Origin: Myxococcota bacterium
Lineage (GTDB): Bacteria; Myxococcota_C; UBA6777
Assembly: GCA_963169055.1 (NCBI GenBank)
Contig: CAUJFU010000429.1
Location: forward strand, 1-18,624
Direction: 5' to 3'
Length of the DNA: 18,624 nucleotides
Both the position numbers and the translations under genes were made by a program. The number at the start of each line of letters is the position of its first letter. The first letter of the stretch is position 1. Below are positions 1 to 7,442 of the stretch, in pieces. The notes under the pieces are model-generated. The model was not told the origin of the DNA and did no database searches. It saw only the letters and a program-made list of their open reading frames with translations.

Positions 1-180
1 ACAGCCTCCCCTCGCCGCCAGCGTCCCCTCAAAACCACTTCGGCTCCCAAAACCACTTCGGCTCCCAAAACCACTTCGGCTCCCAAAACCACTTCGACTC
101 CCAAAACCAACTCCAGCAAAGCAAGCCAAGCGCCCAAACCTGAACGCCCATCCAAATCCAAGTTACCCTCTTCTGAATAA
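1..180 (+). CDS. C-terminal end of an unidentified Lys/Thr/Ser/Pro-rich protein (partial)
   Basis: Frame 1 is open from the left edge to a TAA at 178-180, giving 59 residues that end in KLPSSE. The visible part is low complexity and basic: four near-identical hexapeptides KTTSAP/KTTSTP, then Lys, Ser and Pro rich sequence. No folded domain can be seen, so this is probably a disordered tail. The stop lies 18 bp before the ppk ATG on the same strand, so the gene is probably co-transcribed with ppk. Function cannot be judged because the N-terminal part lies outside the window. Confidence 0.6.
   Translation, partial: TASPRRQRPLKTTSAPKTTSAPKTTSAPKTTSTPKTNSSKASQAPKPERPSKSKLPSSE
31..102 (+). repeat. 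18-bp in-frame tandem repeat, four units
   Basis: The unit AAAACCACTTCGGCTCCC occurs at 31-48, 49-66 and 67-84, and with one change (cggctccc to cgactccc) at 85-102. A degenerate fifth unit begins at 103. The unit is six codons long, so copy-number change would keep the frame and alter the length of the KTTSAP tail. The near identity of the units points to recent expansion or slippage. Confidence 0.85.
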
Positions 181-198
181 CATCAAGGATGTTCTCTC

Positions 199-2259
199 AT
201 GCCAAAAAAGAAGGTATCTTATACAAATCGTGATATCAGTTGGCTTTCATTCAATGCGCGTGTTCTTCAAGAAGCCAATGATCGGCATGTTCCGCTGCTA
301 GAAAAAGTCAAGTTTTTGGGGATCTTTTCATCGAACTTGGATGAATTTTTTCGTGTGCGTGTCGCCACTCTCAAACGCGCATTACAGAGCCGCAAGCAAG
401 CAGAAAAAGTCTTAAAAACAGATCCACAAGAAATATTGGATGAGATCCATGAGCGGGTGGTGCAGCTACAGGAGCTTTTTGAGCAAACCTACCAAAAGAT
501 TCTTGCGGATCTTGCGGCGCACCATATCTGGATTTTAAACGAGAAGCAACTGTCCAAAGAGCAAGAAGCCTTTGTGCGCGAGTACTTTCGATCGCGTGTG
601 CAGCCCAGTCTCGTTCCGATCATCATGGGCGCGCATATCAAGAAATTTCCTTACCTCAAAGACAAAAGTATTTACTTCGCGATCTATCTTGCGCAAGAAG
701 ATCGAAAAAAGTACGCATTGATCGAGATCCCATCGGGAGACTTGTCGCGTTTTGTGGTGCTTCCAAGCCCTGAAGGGACGCACCAGATCATCCTGCTTGA
801 TGATGTGATCCGCCTCAATCTCGATCAGATCTTTGCGGTATTCGACTTTGAAACCATCGAAGCCTACACGATCAAGCTGACACGCGACGCAGAGCTTGAT
901 ATCCACAATGACGCCTTTGAAAGCTACATCGACAAGATCTCGAAAAGCCTCAAGCAGCGGAAAAGAGGGCGTCCTGTGCGCTTTGTGTACGATGAGACCA
1001 TGCCCACCGATCTGCTCCAATTTTTCGGAAAAAAACTCGGACTCACGCAACGAGACAACTGGATCCCGGGGGGACGCTATCACAACTTCAAAGACTTTAT
1101 CGACTTTCCAACGATCGGCTCAGAAAGCCTGCGCTACCCGCCTTTTCAGACCGTTGCGCATCAAGGGTTTCAGGATCAAAAAAGCCTATTGAACGCGATC
1201 AAGCAGCGCGATATCATGCTGCACTATCCGTATCATTCGTTTGATTCGATGATCGATCTTTTACGTGAGGCCGCGATCGATCCGAAGGTCGAGGCGATCA
1301 AGATGACGTTGTATCGGGTGGCAAAAAACTCCAACATCGTCAACGCGCTGATCAACGCGGTGAAAAACGGAACCGATGTGACCGTCGTGATGGAGTTACA
1401 GGCCCGATTCGACGAAGAGGCCAACATCTACTGGGCCAACAAACTCGAAGAAGAAGGAGCCAAGGTGCTGTATGGCGTGCCGGGCTATAAAGTCCACGCC
1501 AAACTATGCTTGATCCGACGTGTCGAACAAGGCAAGCGCGTGCATTACGCCAACCTGAGCACGGGCAACTACAACGAAGTGACTTCGCGCTTTTACAGCG
1601 ATTGCAGCCTGTTTACTGCCGATCCACGCATCACCAACGAAATCAGTCAGATCTTTCAATTTTTTGAAGACAACATCAAAGTGGGACGCTATCAACACTT
1701 GGTGGTGTCACCGTTTCAGATGCGCAAACGATTTTTGCGCCTGATCGACAACGAGATATCCTACGCCAAACAAGGGCTGGAAGCCTATATCTATTTGAAG
1801 ATCAATAGCTTGGTGGATCAAGAGATGATCGACAAGCTGTATCTAGCAAGTTGCGCGGGCGTCAAGATCCATGCGATCGTTCGATCGAATTGCTCGGTGG
1901 TTCCAAATGTTCCCGAACTCAGCGAAAACATCGAAGTGATCAGCATCGTCGGTCGCTTTCTCGAACACACCCGATTGATGGTCTTTTGCAACGGAGGCGA
2001 TCCCTTGTATTACTTGACATCAGCGGATTGGATGAACCGCAATCTCAATCATCGGATCGAAGTGGCTTGTCCGATCTATGACGCCTCGATTCAAGAGGAG
2101 ATCCGAAGCTTTTTTGATATCCAACTGCGCGACAACTGCAAAGCGCGGATCTTGGATGAACAACAGCGCAATGTTTACAAAAAGAAGGGCCGCAAAAAGG
2201 TCCACGCCCAAGAGGCATTTCGCGACTACTTAGAAGAAAAAACACAGGAGGCTTCGTGA
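199..2259 (+). CDS. ppk: polyphosphate kinase 1 (PPK1)
   Basis: The 686-aa product has the usual PPK1 length (about 690 in E. coli). PPK1 reversibly transfers the ATP gamma-phosphate to inorganic polyphosphate. The N-terminal segment YTNRDISWLSFNARVLQEA is the conserved PPK opening. The sequence YKVHAKLCLI places the His expected to be phosphorylated at H433, in an HxK motif; a second conserved His is H590 in RFLEHTRLMVF, followed by the SADWMNRNLNHRIEV block. The fold therefore shows N-terminal, head and two phospholipase-D-like C-terminal domains. The ATG at 199 follows CATCAAGGATG, a usable ribosome site. The stop overlaps the ppx start, so kinase and phosphatase are translationally coupled. 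No defect is seen and identity is certain. Confidence 0.97.
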   Translation: MPKKKVSYTNRDISWLSFNARVLQEANDRHVPLLEKVKFLGIFSSNLDEFFRVRVATLKRALQSRKQAEKVLKTDPQEILDEIHERVVQLQELFEQTYQKILADLAAHHIWILNEKQLSKEQEAFVREYFRSRVQPSLVPIIMGAHIKKFPYLKDKSIYFAIYLAQEDRKKYALIEIPSGDLSRFVVLPSPEGTHQIILLDDVIRLNLDQIFAVFDFETIEAYTIKLTRDAELDIHNDAFESYIDKISKSLKQRKRGRPVRFVYDETMPTDLLQFFGKKLGLTQRDNWIPGGRYHNFKDFIDFPTIGSESLRYPPFQTVAHQGFQDQKSLLNAIKQRDIMLHYPYHSFDSMIDLLREAAIDPKVEAIKMTLYRVAKNSNIVNALINAVKNGTDVTVVMELQARFDEEANIYWANKLEEEGAKVLYGVPGYKVHAKLCLIRRVEQGKRVHYANLSTGNYNEVTSRFYSDCSLFTADPRITNEISQIFQFFEDNIKVGRYQHLVVSPFQMRKRFLRLIDNEISYAKQGLEAYIYLKINSLVDQEMIDKLYLASCAGVKIHAIVRSNCSVVPNVPELSENIEVISIVGRFLEHTRLMVFCNGGDPLYYLTSADWMNRNLNHRIEVACPIYDASIQEEIRSFFDIQLRDNCKARILDEQQRNVYKKKGRKKVHAQEAFRDYLEEKTQEAS

Positions 2260-3143
2260 AATTTGCGGCCATCGATATCGGTTCTAACGCAGCGCGGCTG
2301 TTGATCTCCAACGTGATCGAGGCAAAAGGCAAAGTGGCCTTCAAGAAAGAATCCTTGTTGCGCGTCCCGTTGCGTTTGGGGGACGATGCGTTCGCTTTGG
2401 GTCGGATCACCGAAACAAAGGCGGAGGACTTGATCGAAACGATGAAGGCTTTTCGTTCGCTGCTGCGTGTGCAAAAGCCCTTGGATTGGATGGCTTGTGG
2501 GACAGCTGCCTTGCGTGGAGCAGAAAATGGCCCTGCGTTGGTCGAGCAGATCGCGCAGCAAGCGGGGCTTCAGGTGGAGATTATCGACGGAAAACGCGAA
2601 GCCGAGATCATCTGCACAAGCCCACTCGAAGAAAAGCTCGATCCAGCGCGTTCTTACCTGTACATCGACGTTGGCGGTGGCAGCACAGAAGTGACGCTGA
2701 TGCGCCAACAAAAACGAGTCAACGCGAATTCTTTTTTGATTGGAACGTTGCGGGCCTTGCATGGGCAAGCCATCACGGGCGAAGCGGAGCGCTTTCGCCA
2801 ATGGTTGCAAACGTACGCCCTACCCTACCAGCCGCTAAGTGCGATCGGAACAGGCGGAAACATCAACACGTTGCACAAACTCACGGGGATGAAAAGCAGC
2901 AAGCCCCTAACGATCGACAAGATCGACGAGATGCTTGGGATGTTGCGCACCTACAGCGTAGACGAGCGGGTCGAAGTGTTGGGATTGCGTCCAGATCGGG
3001 CCGATGTGATCGTCCATGCCACCGAGATCTACCGCACCGCGATGATCGCCGCAGGCACACAAGAGATGTTTGTGCCGCAGATCGGATTGGTGGACGGTAT
3101 CATTTCGCTGCTGTATGAAAAGCACCGTCAAAAGGCGATTTAA
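2256..3143 (+). CDS. ppx: Ppx/GppA-family exopolyphosphatase, short form
   Basis: The 295-aa protein belongs to the ASKHA-fold Ppx/GppA phosphatases, which release phosphate from polyphosphate ends and/or hydrolyse pppGpp. Visible motifs are AAIDIGSNAARLLI (residues 4-17, phosphate 1), DGKREAEII, YIDVGGGSTEVTL (136-148, phosphate 2) and AIGTGGNINTL (from residue 196). It has only the two actin-like domains; the C-terminal HD-like region of the approximately 510-aa E. coli enzymes is absent, as in other short Ppx proteins. The start is GTG at 2256 with AGGAGG at 2246-2251, 4 nt away, and overlaps the ppk stop by 4 bp. Ppx versus GppA specificity cannot be decided from sequence, but the ppk neighbour favours polyphosphate. 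Its TAA interlocks with the opposing glgA stop. Confidence 0.93.
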   Translation: MKFAAIDIGSNAARLLISNVIEAKGKVAFKKESLLRVPLRLGDDAFALGRITETKAEDLIETMKAFRSLLRVQKPLDWMACGTAALRGAENGPALVEQIAQQAGLQVEIIDGKREAEIICTSPLEEKLDPARSYLYIDVGGGSTEVTLMRQQKRVNANSFLIGTLRALHGQAITGEAERFRQWLQTYALPYQPLSAIGTGGNINTLHKLTGMKSSKPLTIDKIDEMLGMLRTYSVDERVEVLGLRPDRADVIVHATEIYRTAMIAAGTQEMFVPQIGLVDGIISLLYEKHRQKAI

Positions 3144-4633
3144 GGACGAACGACCGTCAAAAGCTCGTGATACCACTTGATATAATCGTGAGCGATATGA
3201 TCCCACGAAAAGTCCCGTTTCATCGCATTTTTGACCAGCTCATTCCAAAGGTTTGGTTTTTTCCAGATCAGCAAAGCTTTTTGGATGGCGGAAGCAAGGG
3301 CATTGGATTCAGGTTCATCGAACAAAAAGCCTGTTCCTGTGAGGTGTTCGGGTTCAAACATCTCGACCGTATCGGCCAAACCGCCCGTACGTCGGACGAT
3401 CGGCGGAGTGCCGTAGCGCATGGCGTACATCTGCACAAGACCACACGGCTCAAACAGAGAAGGCATCAAGCACAGATCGGAACCTGCGAGGATACGGTGG
3501 GCGAGGGCTTGATCAAAAAGGAAGCGGGCTTGGAGATGTTCGGGGTGACGTTCCATCAAAGCACGCAAAGAAGCCTCTAGACGGGGATCTCCCGTTCCCA
3601 AGATCGCAAGCCGCGCACCTTGTTGAACCAACATCGGCACGCAAGCCGCGACCAGATCAAGACCTTTTTGTGCGGTTAAGCGCGTGACCATCCCAAATAT
3701 CGGGCGTTTGTCATCGATCGACCACCCCAATTCTTCTTGCAAGGCACGCCGGCAGACGGTTTTTCCTTCGAGTTCTTCGCTGTTGTAAAAGGCGGGTAAT
3801 GCGGGCTGGCTTTGGGGATCCCACACCTCGGCATCGATACCGTTGAGGATGCCCATCACTTGATGACGCCGCGACCACAACACCCCTTGTAGGCCGTGAC
3901 CAAACGCAGGTTCTTCGACGATCTCGTACGCATAAGTCGGGCTGACGGTGTGGATGCCATCGGCAAACAGCAAGCCGGCTTTCATCATATTGAACTGGCC
4001 GTAAAACTCGTAAGGTCCGAAAGGTTCGGCATATGCGTGCGAGATACCGATATCTTCGATCGATGCGAGAGGATGGATTCCTTGGTAAGCGAGGTTGTGG
4101 ACACTCAACACAGTGCGAGCGTGATGGAGCGGAGAGGCTTTGTGTTCTTCCCGCAGCAGCGGGAGTGTCAGCGCAGCGTGCATATCGTGTGCATGAACGA
4201 TGTCCCATTCGCCTCCAAGCAACAGCGCACCAAACAAAGCGCCCCGACACAGCGCCGTCCAACGCACCAAGCTATCGGTATAATCATGCGAGGCTCCCGG
4301 CGCGTGATAAATCCCCGCTCGATCAAACAGCGGAGGGCAGTCCACCAACAAGACCTGAAATCCCTCGGGATGACGAGCTTCAAACAAGCGCAAGTTGTAG
4401 CTCGAATAAGGCCCCCACGCCATCCGAAAAGGGTAACGATGCAACGCACGCACAGGCATCAGCGGCTCACGCAAACACAGATAACGCGGCAACACCAAGA
4501 CCACTTCGGCCCCTTGACGGCACAAAGCACTCGGAAGAGCAGCGATCACATCGCCCAAACCACCGACTTTGGCCCAAGGTGCGATCTCCGCAGCCACCAT
4601 CAAGATCCGCAATGATGATTTTCTCGAATCCAC
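3140..4633 (-). CDS. glgA: glycogen synthase (ADP-glucose, GT5 family)
   Basis: GlgA transfers glucose from ADP-glucose to the non-reducing end of alpha-1,4-glucan. The open frame runs upstream to 4999, but that part overlaps recF and is not protein-like. I start it at GTG 4631-4633, 4 nt after the recF stop and behind AAAGGG, giving 497 aa, close to the usual 470-490. Motifs in order: ILMVAAEIAPWAKVGGLGDV (substrate loop, KVGG form), SVHNLAYQGIHP, IHTVSPTYAYEI, ILNGIDAEVWDP, GMVTRLTAQKGLDL and LFEPCGLVQMYAMRYGTPP followed by RRTGGLADTV, the GT-B C-terminal nucleotide-sugar site. The ATG at 4600 would cut into the first strand and is unlikely. It is probably expressed with recF, an uncommon neighbour. 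Confidence 0.95.
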   Translation of the reverse strand: MDSRKSSLRILMVAAEIAPWAKVGGLGDVIAALPSALCRQGAEVVLVLPRYLCLREPLMPVRALHRYPFRMAWGPYSSYNLRLFEARHPEGFQVLLVDCPPLFDRAGIYHAPGASHDYTDSLVRWTALCRGALFGALLLGGEWDIVHAHDMHAALTLPLLREEHKASPLHHARTVLSVHNLAYQGIHPLASIEDIGISHAYAEPFGPYEFYGQFNMMKAGLLFADGIHTVSPTYAYEIVEEPAFGHGLQGVLWSRRHQVMGILNGIDAEVWDPQSQPALPAFYNSEELEGKTVCRRALQEELGWSIDDKRPIFGMVTRLTAQKGLDLVAACVPMLVQQGARLAILGTGDPRLEASLRALMERHPEHLQARFLFDQALAHRILAGSDLCLMPSLFEPCGLVQMYAMRYGTPPIVRRTGGLADTVEMFEPEHLTGTGFLFDEPESNALASAIQKALLIWKKPNLWNELVKNAMKRDFSWDHIAHDYIKWYHELLTVVRP

Positions 4634-4637
4634 CGAC

Positions 4638-5825
4638 CTATTCCCTTTCTTGATGTTGCGCGCTGTGTTCTGCACCAAGCGGCGACGGCGCGATCTTTCC
4701 TTGAACCAAGGTAAAACACGGATACCGTTCGATATCGGGCAATTGGATGTAGGCGAGGCTGGTCGTCGAAAGCAAGACCTGACCGTGGGTTTCTTCGAGG
4801 AACCCAAAGAACATGCCCGAATGACGGGGATCAAGCTCACCAGCCACATCGTCCAACAACAACAACGGATGTTCGCCTGTGCGGGCTTTGATCTCGGATA
4901 TCTCCGCGATCTTGAGCGCCAACACCAACGCCCGTGTTTGTCCTTGACTGGCGACTTGCTTGAAAGGGCGACCGGCAAAAGAAAATTCGAGATCATCAAG
5001 ATGAGGCCCGATCAAGGCCATCCGTCGGTCCAATTCACGCGGTTGGATCTTTTGGATCTGCGCCAAAAAGCGCGCAAAGATCTCTTGCTCATAGGCGATC
5101 ACCGTTTCTGTCGAGGGATGTTCGCCAAGGGTCGGAAGTGAGCCAAGAGTCGACTGGTAGCGTACATCGATCTCGATCAACAAGTCGGGAAAGATCCGAT
5201 AGTAGGCATCGCGCAGATGAGGCCGCAGGCTTTCAAGCAACCCGACACGACGACGGATCAGTCGCGCTCCCACTTGTGCAAACTGCTCGGCCAACACGTC
5301 CAACAGCGCACGATCAGGAGAAGACGATTTGAGCAAAGCATTGCGGTGATCGAGCAGCTTGAGGTACTGCCGAACTTCTCGCAGGTATTGGATATCTGTA
5401 TTAAAGACGGCCCGATCCAAAAAACGCCTTCGCAAGGTCGGCGATCCCCGCACCAACTGGATCTCTTCGGGTGTAAAGGCGACGATCTGCAACTCGCTAA
5501 AGTAATCGTCAAGGCTCAAGGGCGGCCCACCATTGAGAAAGATCTCGCGCTTTTGTCGGCCAAATTGCACGGATAACGTGCGATCGATCCGCCCACAGAG
5601 ATCGCCCGACAAAGACGCTTGAGGCTCTCCCCATGCCAACAGATCGATCGGACGCACCGAGCGCAGCGGGCGCAACGTAAACAAATAGTAGATCGCTTCG
5701 AGCAGATTGGTTTTGCCTTGACCATTTTCCCCGCAAAAAAAGTTAAAGCGAGGGTGCAGCGTGACGGGCTCATGCGCCAAGTTACGAAAATGGTGGGTTG
5801 CGAATTGCGCGAGGTGCAGCGTCAA
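4638..5825 (-). CDS. recF: DNA replication and repair protein RecF
   Basis: RecF is an SMC/ABC-like ATPase that with RecO and RecR loads RecA at single-stranded gaps. Walker A is GENGQGKT (residues 32-39), the signature is ASQGQTRALVLALKIAEI, and Walker B with D-loop is LLLLDDVAGELD. The longest frame begins at GTG 5849, which lacks a ribosome site. I prefer TTG 5823-5825, preceded by GGGAG about 10 nt upstream, because the product then opens MTLHLAQFATHHFRN, aligning with the normal RecF start (beta strand then FRN). This gives 395 aa, somewhat longer than the usual 360-370. It lies 80 bp after dnaN and 4 bp before glgA, in the classical dnaA-dnaN-recF order. Confidence 0.95.
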   Translation of the reverse strand: MTLHLAQFATHHFRNLAHEPVTLHPRFNFFCGENGQGKTNLLEAIYYLFTLRPLRSVRPIDLLAWGEPQASLSGDLCGRIDRTLSVQFGRQKREIFLNGGPPLSLDDYFSELQIVAFTPEEIQLVRGSPTLRRRFLDRAVFNTDIQYLREVRQYLKLLDHRNALLKSSSPDRALLDVLAEQFAQVGARLIRRRVGLLESLRPHLRDAYYRIFPDLLIEIDVRYQSTLGSLPTLGEHPSTETVIAYEQEIFARFLAQIQKIQPRELDRRMALIGPHLDDLEFSFAGRPFKQVASQGQTRALVLALKIAEISEIKARTGEHPLLLLDDVAGELDPRHSGMFFGFLEETHGQVLLSTTSLAYIQLPDIERYPCFTLVQGKIAPSPLGAEHSAQHQERE

Positions 5826-5905
5826 GCCCAGAGGTCTCCCAGATCGCACAAAGAGAGAGCATCAAGTCCGATAATCGGCCTTGATCAAAGCCCAGAGAGA
5901 GCCAA

Positions 5906-7051
5906 CTACAAACGCATCGGCATGATCACGTTGAGGTGAGGACGGGCCTTGCCTTTTTCGGCCTCGCTTGCGGGATCTTGGTAGGGCTTCAACAAGCAAG
6001 GACTCAAATAGTTGGTGAATTCGAGCAAGACTTCGGCGGTATCGATTACGTTCAAGGCATCGATAAAGTAGCTCGCATTGAATCCGATCTCGATATCCCC
6101 GCCGCCTTCGCGCAAACGAACTTCTTCTTTGGCTTGGCCGCGACCTGTGTGTTGGCTAGAGAGATGCAGCGCATCTACGGTGATCTGCACGCGCACGCCA
6201 CCCGTCTTTTCGGGCGAAAGCAGCGAGATCCGACGCAGCCCTTCGAGCAAGTCAACACGGGGGACGCGACACACGATGCTTGGTGTGCGTGGAATCACTT
6301 GTCGATAGTCTGGAAATGAGCCTTCCACCAGTAGCGATGTCAGCGTTTGTGGGCCGTGTTGGAACGTGACTTTTTTATCTTGGAAGCCGAATCGCACTTC
6401 TCCTTGACGAGCGTCAAGCATCTTGCGCAGTTCGCCGAGTAGTTTGCGCGGCAGGATCTTTCCCGGGGAGAGCACAAATTTTTCAGGGGGAGTGCCTTCT
6501 GCAAGCGCCAAGCGGTGGCCGTCGGTGGCGACAGCGCGGATATTTTCGCCTTCATGACATTCCAAAAAGACGCCGCCAAGATAATAACGCGCTTCATCCT
6601 GCGAGACCGCAAAGACCGTCCGATCGATCAATTGCAACAGATCTTCGACCTTGTACGCATAAGAACGATCAGGGGAAATGCCCTCTGTATCGGGGAAATC
6701 GCCTGCGGGCAACGTGTGCAATTGAAACTCGATCCGCCGATCACCCGTCGAAAGCTCCAATTGCCCTTTGTCCAAGAGGACTTCGATGCGCAACGGCTCA
6801 TCGGGCATAGTGCGCACAATCTCGTAGAGATCGCGTGCAGACACGGTGATCTCGCCCGGGACTTCGACTTGGGCTTCGGTGGTCGCCTGAAAGGTCAACT
6901 CTTCATCCGTGGCCGTCACCTCAAGCCCCCGTTCCACCGTCGCTTTCAATCGTAGGTGCATCAAGATCGGTCGCGACGTCTTTTTGGGAACAACGCTTTG
7001 TGCGATCTGCACCACTTTGAGCAAGGGCTTGCAACCTATCAACAATCGCAT
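5906..7051 (-). CDS. dnaN: DNA polymerase III sliding clamp, beta subunit
   Basis: The beta clamp is a ring-shaped dimer that tethers polymerase III and many repair proteins to DNA. The open frame extends to 7096, but ATG 7049-7051 is preceded by GGAG at 8 nt and gives the family start MRLLIGCKPLLKVVQIAQSV, so it is chosen; the product is 381 aa, within the normal range. Visible landmarks are RPILMHLRLKA, ITVSARDLYEIVRTMPDEPL, LPAGDFPD, YYLGGVFLE followed by RAVATDGHRLAL, and the canonical C-terminus NVIMPMRL. Three clamp subdomains are intact. It follows dnaA after an unusually long 391-bp spacer that contains a double-hairpin repeat, so it may have its own promoter. Confidence 0.97.
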   Translation of the reverse strand: MRLLIGCKPLLKVVQIAQSVVPKKTSRPILMHLRLKATVERGLEVTATDEELTFQATTEAQVEVPGEITVSARDLYEIVRTMPDEPLRIEVLLDKGQLELSTGDRRIEFQLHTLPAGDFPDTEGISPDRSYAYKVEDLLQLIDRTVFAVSQDEARYYLGGVFLECHEGENIRAVATDGHRLALAEGTPPEKFVLSPGKILPRKLLGELRKMLDARQGEVRFGFQDKKVTFQHGPQTLTSLLVEGSFPDYRQVIPRTPSIVCRVPRVDLLEGLRRISLLSPEKTGGVRVQITVDALHLSSQHTGRGQAKEEVRLREGGGDIEIGFNASYFIDALNVIDTAEVLLEFTNYLSPCLLKPYQDPASEAEKGKARPHLNVIMPMRL

Positions 7052-7442
7052 GAATCTCTCTCCACGTGAACGCCGCACCAACGGGCGACATCTCACCTCT
7101 TTTGATCTTGGATTCGATCTTGTCGTGGCTTGTTGGATTCGATTTGTGGGGTTTTACCCCACACCCCACAAGGGACGATCGCCCCTTGACCCCATGTCGG
7201 CGGAGCGAACATTGGTTTTTCAAACCAACGACTCTGCCGCTCAACATGGCGCGAATACGGGTTTTTTCTCAACAAGTGACACCTATCTTCTTTTGAAGAA
7301 CACAACACGCCAAGCGTTCTACCTTTTTCTTTCTCCAAAACAACCCCCCCCACGCCCAAGACGCCCATGATACGACGCTTTCTTATCGACACCTCGCTCG
7401 AACACATCGCCTACATCACCCGAGACGACGCATCCCCTCCAC
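7052..7442. other. dnaA-dnaN spacer without a credible gene
   Basis: This 391-bp stretch separates dnaA from dnaN. Short frames on both strands have no protein-like features. It contains an 11-bp direct repeat TTGGATTCGAT at 7108-7118 and 7133-7143, the double-hairpin repeat copy at 7143-7280, a perfect 7-bp hairpin TTGGTTT/AAACCAA at 7212-7228, and a run of eight C at 7344-7351. I found no DnaA box consensus (TTATCCACA or one-mismatch forms), so there is no support for an origin here. A dnaN promoter is expected but I see no convincing one. Confidence 0.6.
7143..7280. repeat. dispersed double-hairpin repeat, copy A
   Basis: This copy is homologous to 17969-18107. The first about 50 bp are nearly identical and contain two hairpins: GTGGGGT-TTT-ACCCCAC (7146-7162, 7 bp perfect) and CAAGGGAC-GATC-GCCCCTTG (7169-7188, 7 of 8 pairs with one A.C mismatch), followed by ACCCC. 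Similarity resumes at ACCAACGACTCTGCCGCT (from 7224) and continues past the T-run near 7262. In hairpin 1 the loop-closing pair is T-A here and C-G in the other copy, so the stem is kept by paired changes. It encodes no plausible protein and lies between dnaA and dnaN. The family and strand sense are unknown. Confidence 0.75.

Noticed and set aside
4634-4999. 122-codon upstream extension of the glgA frame
   Set aside because: It lies wholly over the recF 3' end in another frame, is Arg/Ser/Cys-rich noise, and the glycogen synthase fold begins just after GTG 4633.
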